A stretch of DNA of 64,000 nt from Phyllobacterium trifolii (lineage in GTDB: Bacteria; Pseudomonadota; Alphaproteobacteria; Rhizobiales; Rhizobiaceae). Location: assembly GCF_014192095.1 (NCBI RefSeq), contig NZ_JACHXN010000003.1, positions 186,001 to 250,000 on the forward strand. Direction: 5' to 3'. Of this stretch, positions 27,299 to 34,044 are shown piece after piece (position 1 is the stretch's first letter; the number at the start of each line of letters is the position of its first letter). Both the position numbers and the translations under genes were made by a program. Under the pieces are notes generated by a model, which searched no databases, was not told the origin of the DNA, and was given only the letters and a program-made list of their open reading frames with translations.

Positions 27299-28789
27299 AT
27301 GTCACAAACGATACGTTTTTTTCTGAATGGTCAAAAGCAGGAAGCCTCGGTTCGGCCGGATACGACAGTACTGGACTGGCTGCGCAGCGGGCCGCGGCTG
27401 ACCGGCACCAAGGAGGGCTGCGCCGAGGGCGATTGTGGGGCCTGCTCGGTGCTGATCGGCGACCCTTGGTTCGACGACGCTCACCATGAGGGGGCCGTGC
27501 ACTACCAGGCCGCCAACAGCTGCATTCTTGCCATGGGCCAGATCGATGGCCGCGCCGTCGTGACGGTCGAGGGTTTGAAGACGGAGCAGCTGCACCCGGT
27601 ACAAGCGGCGATGGCGGAAAACGGTTCGTCCCAGTGCGGCTTCTGCACGCCGGGCATCGTGATTTCTCTGGCCGGTCTTGCAGCGCAAAGAAGCGCTGCG
27701 GGAGCCGGTCTTGCAGCGCAAGGAAGCGCTGCGGGAGTCGGTCGTGCAGCTCGCAAGACGGAAGTCATGGATTCCGACATCCACGATGCACTGGCGGGCA
27801 ATCTGTGCCGTTGTACCGGCTACCGGCCGATCGTCGAGGCCGCGCGCAAGGTTGGCAATGCGACGATTGCGGGACCGCATGTCGCCGCCTTTGCCAAGAT
27901 CGAACCACGCACGACGATTTCGGCAGCCGGTTCGACATTCCATCAGCCGCAGTCGTTGAACGATCTGCTGCAACTGCGCAAGGAGAAGCCCGACGCGATA
28001 TTGCTTGGCGGGGGCACCGATCTTGGTGTCGCGCTGGCGGACTATCATTCCGACTGGAACGAGGTGATTTCGCTTGCCCGTGTGCGCGAACTGCGTGCCA
28101 TTCGCGAGACCGGAAATCATTTGAGCTTTGGCGCGGCAGTAACGTGGGAAGAGATTCTCGCGAGCGTCATCGAATATTACCCCTCTTTTGCGACCTTGAT
28201 CCGCCGTTTTGGTTCGACCCAGATACGCTCCATGGGAACCATCGGCGGTAATATCGGTACCGCAAGCCCGATCGGCGACGGCCCGCCGGCGTTGATTGCA
28301 CTCGGAGCCGAGATTGAACTTGCTTCGACGGGCGGCCACCGTTTTCTGGCGCTCGAAGATTTCTTCCTCGACTATCGCAAGACCGAACTGCGCGCCGATG
28401 AGGTGATTGCTTCGGTGTCGATCCCGAAGCCCGCGGAAGGCCAGGAGTTCCGCGTCTACAAGATTTCCAAGCGCTACGACCAGGACATCTCGACTGTCTG
28501 TGCGGCGTTTTCCATTGTCCGCGAAGAAGGTCAGGTTCGCGGCGCTCGCATCGCGTTCGGCGGCATGGCGGCAACGCCGCAGCGCGCCGCAAAGGCTGAG
28601 CAGGCGCTTGTCGGCAGCCTATTTGACCAAGCAGCCATCGACGCATGCGCCAGTGCGATCGCCGCGCAGTTTAAACCGCTGAGCGATTGGCGCGGTAGCG
28701 CCGAGTATCGTTTGCAGGTTGCCGCGAACCTCGCCGAACGATTCTGGCGCGATGTTGCCGGCGAGACGGTGGAGGTCATGTCGCTATGA
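27299..28789 (+). CDS. xdhA: Xanthine dehydrogenase small subunit (FeS/FAD)
   Basis: A 496-residue subunit carrying two [2Fe-2S] centres and FAD. The plant-type ferredoxin motif is GCAEGDCGACSV. The second cluster is CGFCTPG with NLCRCTGYRP. The FAD domain has LLGGGTDLGVALAD and GTIGGNIGTASPIGDG. ATG 27299 is chosen because the family starts right there (MSQTIRFFLNGQKQ). Between the two halves of the second FeS domain (residues about 125-153) there is an in-frame tandem repeat of 11 residues that I would not expect in this family. It overlaps xdhB by 4 nt (ATGA). Confidence 0.93.
   Translation: MSQTIRFFLNGQKQEASVRPDTTVLDWLRSGPRLTGTKEGCAEGDCGACSVLIGDPWFDDAHHEGAVHYQAANSCILAMGQIDGRAVVTVEGLKTEQLHPVQAAMAENGSSQCGFCTPGIVISLAGLAAQRSAAGAGLAAQGSAAGVGRAARKTEVMDSDIHDALAGNLCRCTGYRPIVEAARKVGNATIAGPHVAAFAKIEPRTTISAAGSTFHQPQSLNDLLQLRKEKPDAILLGGGTDLGVALADYHSDWNEVISLARVRELRAIRETGNHLSFGAAVTWEEILASVIEYYPSFATLIRRFGSTQIRSMGTIGGNIGTASPIGDGPPALIALGAEIELASTGGHRFLALEDFFLDYRKTELRADEVIASVSIPKPAEGQEFRVYKISKRYDQDISTVCAAFSIVREEGQVRGARIAFGGMAATPQRAAKAEQALVGSLFDQAAIDACASAIAAQFKPLSDWRGSAEYRLQVAANLAERFWRDVAGETVEVMSL
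27671..27757 (+). repeat. 33-bp tandem palindromic repeat inside xdhA
   Basis: Two almost identical 33-nt units (27671-27703 and 27704-27736) and a degenerate partial third unit. Each contains the dyad TTGCAGCGC..GCGCTGCGG. Unit length is a multiple of three, so the reading frame is kept, encoding repeats of GLAAQRSAAGA type. Confidence 0.85.
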
Positions 28790-31104
28790 ATATTGACGCC
28801 AAGATCGTCCAGCGCAGCATTGTCGGAAAAGGCATCGCGCATGATTCCGCCGCGCGCCATGTGGCGGGCGAGGCGAACTACATCGACGATATGCCGGAGC
28901 TACCTGGCACATTGCATGCGGCCTTCGTCCTTTCGCCAGTGGCGCACGGCAAACTGAACGGCTTTGACGCCTCCGAAGCGCTGGCGATAGATGGTGTTGC
29001 CGGTATCTGGGCAGCGAAGGATGTACCCGGCCACAATGAAGTCGGGCCAATCCTCCACGGCGAGACGCTTTTCGCCGAAGATATTGTCGATCACGAAGGA
29101 CGGGTGATCGCGGTCGTTGCCGCCCGGGATTTCGAAACGGCGTATCGCGCTGCCAAAAAGGTAAAGCTTGATATCGAGACGCTCGAGCCCGTGCTGGATA
29201 TCGAAGAGGCGCACCGGCGAAAAAGCTACGTTCTGCCGCCGCAGGAAGTCATCGAGGGCGATGTCGAAACTGCTCTTGCAGGCGCGCCGCATGTCATTTC
29301 CGGCAAGCTGCACATCGGCGGGCAGGACCATTTCTACCTCGAAACCCATATCGCCTATGCCATTCCCGGCGAGAACGGCGAAATGCTTGTGCACTCTTCG
29401 ACCCAGCACCCGACCGAGGTGCAACATCACGTTGCCGGCATTCTCGGAATACACGCCAACGCTGTGGAATGTCAGGTGCGGCGCATGGGCGGCGGATTTG
29501 GTGGCAAGGAAAGTCAGCCGACGATCATTGCCGGGGCTGCGGCACTGGTCGCAGCCAAGACCGGAAAACCCTGCAAGATGCGGCTGAAACGCCGCGATGA
29601 CATGGTAGCGACTGGCAAGCGCCACGATTACATCGCCAACTGGAAGGCCGGTGTCGATAATAGGGGCCGCATTCTCTGTCTCGATGTCGAATATCTGGCG
29701 CGGGCGGGCAATCTGCCAGATTTGACGGGACCGGTTATCACGCGCACGCTGACTCATACGGACAATTCCTATTTTATTCCGAACGCGCGCTTCATCGGCC
29801 ATGCCTGCAAGACCAATACTGTGTCAAACACCGCGTTTCGCGGCTTTGGCGGCCCGCAAGGAATCATCACCATCGAGGCCGTAATCGATACCATCGCCCG
29901 CGAGTTGAAACTTGACCCCAATGCGGTCCGGACGGTCAATTATTATGGCGACAAGACCGGCGACATGACGCCCTATGGCCAGCAGGTAGAGGATAATCGT
30001 CTGGTCGAGGTGACGGATGCGGTGCTTGGCTCCGCCGAGTGGGACTATCGCCGCGCTGAGATCGACGCGCACAATGCTGCCAATCCTGTTATCCGGCGCG
30101 GGCTGGCGATGATGCCGATCAAATTTGGCATCTCGTTCAATCTGACCTCGCTCAATCAGGCGGGTGCGCTGGTCCATGTTTACCTGGACGGGTCGATCTT
30201 CCTCAATCATGGCGGCACCGAAATGGGGCAAGGCCTGTTTGTGAAGGTCGCGCAGGTGGTGGCCGAGGTGTTTCAGGTCGAACTCGACATGGTCCGCATT
30301 TCGTCCACCGCGACGGGCAAGGTGCCGAACACCAGTGCCACTGCGGCGTCTACCGGCTCGGACCTCAACGGCATGGCTGCGTTCAAAGCCGCGACCGCAA
30401 TCAAGGCGCGCATGACACGGGTGGCGGCCGAGCATTTCGATGTCGAAGAAGACGTGATCATCTATCGCGAAGGCCGTGTCCACGCCGACAATCGCTCGGT
30501 ATCCTTCGGTGAACTGGCTAAAATGGCCTGGGCCAAGCGCATCCAGCTCTCGGAAGCCGGACACTATGCAACGCCGAAGATTCATTGGGACGGCAAGACG
30601 ATGAAGGGCCGGCCTTTCTTCTACTTCAGCTATGGCGCTGCCGTTGCGGAAGTTGCTGTCGACACGCTTACGGGCGAAACGCGTTGTCTGCGCGCCGATA
30701 TCCTTCAGGACGTCGGCTCTCCGCTCAATCCTGCCATTGACCTTGGCCAGATCGAGGGCGCCTTCGTGCAGGGCATGGGCTGGGTAACGTGCGAGGAGCT
30801 TTGGTGGGATAAATCCGGACGGCTGCGGACTGTTGGGCCATCGACCTACAAGATACCCGGATCGCGCGACGTGCCGCCCGAGTTCAACGTGCGCATTCTC
30901 GACAATATGCCCAACAGGGAAGAAACGGTGTTTCGCTCCAAAGCGATCGGTGAGCCGCCATTGATGCTTGGCATCTCGGTCTGGCTGGCCATTCGCGATG
31001 CAATCGCTTCGATCCATAGCGGGGTGCCGCAGCTGGATTCCCCGGCGACACCCGAGGCGGTGTTGCGAGCTGTGCGACATGCAAAGGGAGTGATTGGCGT
31101 ATGA
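28786..31104 (+). CDS. xdhB: Xanthine dehydrogenase molybdopterin-binding subunit
   Basis: A 772-residue catalytic subunit that oxidises hypoxanthine and xanthine to urate using molybdopterin. Key blocks are VGKGIAHDSAARHVAGEANY, QDHFYLETHIAYA, the molybdopterin loop RRMGGGFGGKESQ, and NTAFRGFGGPQG. The C-terminal region has GTEMGQGLFVKVAQV and the catalytic-Glu region SKAIGEPPLMLGIS. It starts in ATGA overlap with xdhA, so the two are co-translated. XdhC, the usual insertase, is not next to it. An inverted-repeat element begins 7 nt after the stop. Confidence 0.95.
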   Translation: MNIDAKIVQRSIVGKGIAHDSAARHVAGEANYIDDMPELPGTLHAAFVLSPVAHGKLNGFDASEALAIDGVAGIWAAKDVPGHNEVGPILHGETLFAEDIVDHEGRVIAVVAARDFETAYRAAKKVKLDIETLEPVLDIEEAHRRKSYVLPPQEVIEGDVETALAGAPHVISGKLHIGGQDHFYLETHIAYAIPGENGEMLVHSSTQHPTEVQHHVAGILGIHANAVECQVRRMGGGFGGKESQPTIIAGAAALVAAKTGKPCKMRLKRRDDMVATGKRHDYIANWKAGVDNRGRILCLDVEYLARAGNLPDLTGPVITRTLTHTDNSYFIPNARFIGHACKTNTVSNTAFRGFGGPQGIITIEAVIDTIARELKLDPNAVRTVNYYGDKTGDMTPYGQQVEDNRLVEVTDAVLGSAEWDYRRAEIDAHNAANPVIRRGLAMMPIKFGISFNLTSLNQAGALVHVYLDGSIFLNHGGTEMGQGLFVKVAQVVAEVFQVELDMVRISSTATGKVPNTSATAASTGSDLNGMAAFKAATAIKARMTRVAAEHFDVEEDVIIYREGRVHADNRSVSFGELAKMAWAKRIQLSEAGHYATPKIHWDGKTMKGRPFFYFSYGAAVAEVAVDTLTGETRCLRADILQDVGSPLNPAIDLGQIEGAFVQGMGWVTCEELWWDKSGRLRTVGPSTYKIPGSRDVPPEFNVRILDNMPNREETVFRSKAIGEPPLMLGISVWLAIRDAIASIHSGVPQLDSPATPEAVLRAVRHAKGVIGV

Positions 31105-31110
31105 TCGATT

Positions 31111-31255
31111 GCAATGCTGCTGTGCGTGGTTCGACAAGCTCACCATGAGGGATATAAGTGAGTTGCAGGGAGTGAGTTCGGCGGCGGAGGTGAGCATCGT
31201 GCAATCAGCCACTTCCCTCATGGTGAGCTTGTCGAACCACGCACAGCAGCATTGC
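31111..31255. repeat. 145-bp inverted-repeat element, copy A
   Basis: Terminal arms of about 42 bp, GCAATGCTGCTGTGCGTGG.. and its near-exact inverse ..CACGCAGCATTGC-type end, enclose about 60 bp. The core arm is GTTCGACAAGCTCACCATGA. The whole could fold into one long hairpin. It sits between xdhB and uraD and may terminate or separate them. Related copies are at 32175 and 54009. Confidence 0.9.
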
Positions 31256-31278
31256 TATCCTGTTATATTGGAACGTCG

Positions 31279-31791
31279 ATGCAGCATATGACATTAGACA
31301 AACTCAACTCCCTCGATGCCACGGATTTCGTTGCAGCGCTAGGCGGCATATTCGAGCACTCGCCTTGGGTTCCGGAGGCTGTCGCGAAGTTACGGCCTTT
31401 TGCCAGCACCGAGGACCTGCACGCTGCGATGGTCAATGCCGTGAACGCGTCAGGGCAGGTGGCGCAACTCGGGCTCATCCGGGCACATCCCAATCTCGCG
31501 GGCAAGGCGGCGCGGCAGGGCAATCTAACGGCGGAGTCGACGAGCGAGCAGAAGGGCGCCGGTCTCGACAGATTGACGGACGCTGAGTTCGAAGAGTTTC
31601 ATCGGCTGAACAACGCATATCAGAGCCGTTTCGGCTTCCCTTTTATCCTTGCGGTCCGGGGGCATGACAAGCATTCAATCATGGCGGCGTTCCGCCAACG
31701 CCTGAACCATAATTCGGGCGAAGAGGTGATCGAAGGGCTGCGGCAGATCGCTTTGATCGCACGCTTTCGTCTCGACGATTTATTTGCATGA
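31279..31791 (+). CDS. uraD: OHCU decarboxylase UraD
   Basis: A 170-residue 2-oxo-4-hydroxy-4-carboxy-5-ureidoimidazoline decarboxylase, giving S-allantoin. Motifs seen are [26 protein letters not shown] (catalytic His), [19 protein letters not shown], and [17 protein letters not shown] 31279 (GGAA 8 nt upstream) is preferred over a TTG at 31252, which lies inside the repeat element. A second ATG at 31288 is also possible. It is followed by uraH after 10 nt. These two genes are bracketed by two copies of the inverted-repeat element. Confidence 0.92.
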   Translation: MQHMTLDKLNSLDATDFVAALGGIFEHSPWVPEAVAKLRPFASTEDLHAAMVNAVNASGQVAQLGLIRAHPNLAGKAARQGNLTAESTSEQKGAGLDRLTDAEFEEFHRLNNAYQSRFGFPFILAVRGHDKHSIMAAFRQRLNHNSGEEVIEGLRQIALIARFRLDDLFA

Positions 31792-31801
31792 GGAGCTTTT
31801 G

Positions 31802-32155
31802 ATGGGAAAGTTATCCACACATGTGCTCGATACGGCGGCGGGAAAGCCGGCCGTCGGCATGGCGTTGACACTGCACCGGATCGATCAGACCGGCCGTCAT
31901 TTGCTCAAGACTGCGGTTACCAATGCCGATGGCAGGACAGATGCGCTGCTGCTATCCCCGGATGAGATGATGGCTGGTCAATACGAGTTGACGTTCTTCA
32001 TCGAGGATTATTTCAAGGCATCGCAAATTGCCCGTGACGAGCCTCCGTTCCTTGACGATATTCCTCTCCGGTTTTCGATAGCGAATGCCGATGGCAATTA
32101 TCATGTGCCTCTGTTGGTAACGCCGTGGGGGTATTCGACCTATCGGGGCAGTTGA
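31802..32155 (+). CDS. uraH: 5-hydroxyisourate hydrolase UraH
   Basis: A 117-residue transthyretin-like protein hydrolysing 5-hydroxyisourate, the step before UraD. It starts [20 protein letters not shown] with GAGGAG 6-11 nt upstream and ends with the family signature tetrapeptide region YSTYRGS. Other conserved parts are [16 protein letters not shown] and [15 protein letters not shown]. Length is normal for the family. It sits in the same unit as uraD. The stop is 19 nt before the next inverted-repeat element, which probably ends the purine operon. Confidence 0.95.
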   Translation: MGKLSTHVLDTAAGKPAVGMALTLHRIDQTGRHLLKTAVTNADGRTDALLLSPDEMMAGQYELTFFIEDYFKASQIARDEPPFLDDIPLRFSIANADGNYHVPLLVTPWGYSTYRGS

Positions 32156-32174
32156 GAGAATCCTTCCTGCATTA

Positions 32175-32309
32175 CTGCTGTGCGTGGTTCGACAAGCTCA
32201 CCATGAGGGAGGTTGGCTGACCGCATGATAGTCGGCACGCTTGGGTGTTTGGCTCCCTGCAAAACCACTTATCTCCCTCATGGTGAGCTTGTCGAACCAC
32301 GCACAGCAG
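32175..32309. repeat. 135-bp inverted-repeat element, copy B
   Basis: Arms CTGCTGTGCGTGGTTCGACA.. (32175-32212) and the inverse ending CACGCACAGCAG (32273-32309), nearly identical to copy A, with a different central ~60 bp. It is located after uraH, between that gene and the convergent DUF2793 remnant. Confidence 0.9.
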
Positions 32310-32312
32310 CCT

Positions 32313-33513
32313 TCACCCGTAAATCCCGATTACGCTGACGCTACGAGCTTCATCGATTTTGAAATAGACGAGGTTGGATGTGGATGCAGGGGACTGATCC
32401 CTGCAGGCGACGGTGATAGCCCCGGTGTTGCCTGCATCGAGCATAATTCCATCCTGCCGGAATACACTACCCAGAAGTTTCTGCATCAGCGGCGAGACAT
32501 CAATGGCAATGAGGTTGGTAACCGGATCGCCAAGCTGGATCGTATCGCCCGCGGACCATAGCTTGATGTCGTCGGCGTTGCTCACTTGCAGCTGATTGGC
32601 CGCCGTGTCCCATTTGGCAAAGGCCGGTTGCGCCGGTGTTTTGGTTACATTCCAGATGCGAACCATCGACAGCCCGCGCATGGCGGTGCCGAAGAATTCG
32701 CCAGCGGTATTGCTGGTGAAAGTCACGATATCATCACTGATCGAAGCCAGTTTGGCAGTCTTCAGGGCTTGGGTGCGAACCCCCAGCGGCTGGAAGATCA
32801 CTGTGCCGCTGTCGCTTGGCGAGAGGAAAATCAGACCGGATTGCTTCTTGCCGGTGGCCGAATGAGCAATGCCTGAGGGAAAACGTGCAATCCCCGTGGC
32901 GCTATCGACGGCCATGGCGTCCTGCCATCGATTGCCGTCGGAGCTGGTCTTGATATGAAAATCACGACCCCACATTGTGCCCATCTCGGCCCGGCCCTGA
33001 TAATTGGACTGGAAAAGCAGCGAGGCGGTATGGCTGTCATCCACCTTGTTTATTTTCAGCTGATGGCCGCCACCAGCATGATCGAACAACGAGGCAGGGC
33101 TTTTTAACGCCAGCCGGTTGTTCTCGTCGGCGACCGTATTGATACCGACAGAATCTACCGGGTTGGTTCCGCCCGCTACCCTGCTCCAGGAATTGCGATC
33201 GAAAACGGCGAAGGTTTGTTCCTCTGCCACCCAGGCGTGCCAGCCCTCCTGCGGCTGGAAGAACGCCCAGGCGTCATCCTGCCACGCAGCGATCTGGTCC
33301 GTCTTGCCCGCCCATGGCACGACGGCCTCGGACGCGACGATGTAACGGTCTCCTTCCGAAGGCTCCGGCGGGGCATTTTTCAGTTTGCGGCCTCATCACC
33401 GAGAGCTGCACCAGCGCATCGAGCGCCCGGATAGCCTCGTTGTGGGTGACATGCTTTTGCGCCTGCGACGGCGCTATATAGGGCAATTTGAGGTTCGTCG
33501 TCGTCTGGTCCAT
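32313..33513 (-). pseudogene. DUF2793 protein gene, frameshifted
   Basis: The N-terminus (MDQTTTNLKLPYIAPSQAQK, start at 33513 with AAAGGA upstream) and the rest (APPEPSEGDRYIVASE, then PWAGKTDQIAAWQDDAWAFF and a ~300-residue beta-rich C-terminus) lie in two frames. Removing one A from the A5 run (T5 at 33376-33380 on the plus strand) joins them into a normal DUF2793 start (..QLSVMRPQTEN-APPEP..). DUF2793 proteins are often linked to phage or gene-transfer-agent tails in alphaproteobacteria, but no other phage gene is here. It may be a true pseudogene, a homopolymer sequencing error, or a phase-variable gene. Confidence 0.72.
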
Positions 33514-33636
33514 CTGGCTGTCCTTTCAGCAATCGATCAAGACCAGAGACTCTAAAGCCGCCTGACAGGTGGTGGATAAACCGCCAGCGGGAAGTGGCCG
33601 CTGCAACAACCTTGCAACGTGCTTTTTGAAGATCGG

Positions 33637-33913
33637 TGCAACCCTGCATTCGTTGCCTTCAACCAACAACCAAGCGATCCTCAACAGGTTTTCAGGCGAA
33701 AGCAGCAGCATCGAGCCAGTCGGTGCATTCGAAGGGGATAGGCCGCTTCGACCGAGGCGAGGGCCTCGCCAGGAAACCGGAGGTGAAAGCGATATGTGGT
33801 ATCTACCACTGAGCATCACCCTTACAATGAAAAGGACCCGAAGCAGCTGGTCACTGTCTCTTCGGGTCCATTTCATACGGTAAGGAAAGGAGGGCGGGCG
33901 AAAGCCTGCCCTC
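33637..33913 (+). ncRNA. Structured RNA element with embedded micropeptide, copy 3
   Basis: Peptide-strand order: a 21-nt dyad box (33637-33657), hairpin GCATCG/CGGTGC, hairpin TCGAAG/CTTCGA with loop containing GATAGGCC, hairpin GGCGAG/CTCGCC, the peptide frame containing hairpins GTGGTA/TACCAC and GGACCCGAAG/CTTCGGGTCC, and a 3' hairpin GAGGGCGGGC/GCCTGCCCTC with a GAAA tetraloop. All stems except the start-codon hairpin recur with different sequence but preserved pairing at 36992-37219 and 46914-47190. G.U pairs occur on this strand, whereas the complement would have A.C mismatches. Whether it is an mRNA leader or an independent RNA is not known. Confidence 0.7.
33794..33883 (+). CDS. Conserved micropeptide MWYLPL..., 29 residues
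   Basis: ATG with a near-perfect Shine-Dalgarno GGAGGTGA 7 nt upstream. The peptide begins MWYLPLSITLTMKRTRSSWS and ends RVHFIR before TAA. Related peptides of 30 and 28 residues are encoded in the copies at 37021 and 46950. Many codon differences are synonymous (CCA/CCG, CGG/CGA, CTG/CTT) or conservative (L/V/M, K/R, S/T, L/I), which argues for translation. It is cationic and amphipathic rather than a plain membrane helix. No known family is recognised. A toxin, leader-peptide or regulatory role is inference. Confidence 0.5.
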   Translation: MWYLPLSITLTMKRTRSSWSLSLRVHFIR

Positions 33914-33925
33914 TCTCCGACACCC

Positions 33926-33954
33926 AATATATCGAGTTTTCTGTTGATTTCCAA
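33926..33954 (-). promoter_or_regulatory. Convergent promoter-like sequence facing the micropeptide gene, copy 3
   Basis: On the minus strand TTGGAA - 17 nt - TATATT, placed just beyond the 3' hairpin and pointing into the peptide frame. The same pair of hexamers at 16-nt spacing occurs in the same place in the other two copies. Transcription would give an antisense RNA. Confidence 0.5.
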
Positions 33955-34044
33955 GCACGTCCCGGTTGATCGATAGACGAGCATTGCATTTATGATGCCC
34001 TATGCTACTGGTCTTGCGTTTTTTGCCTTGAACCTTGAGGATTA

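Noticed and set aside
27671-27757. CRISPR-like tandem repeat
   Set aside because: Only two full units without unique spacers, in frame within xdhA, and no cas genes. No CRISPR array is seen anywhere in the window.
32313-33513. Prophage or gene-transfer-agent remnant
   Set aside because: Only the single DUF2793 gene is present; neighbours are metabolic or polysaccharide genes, and the nearby tRNA-Gln shows no integrase or attachment-site duplication.
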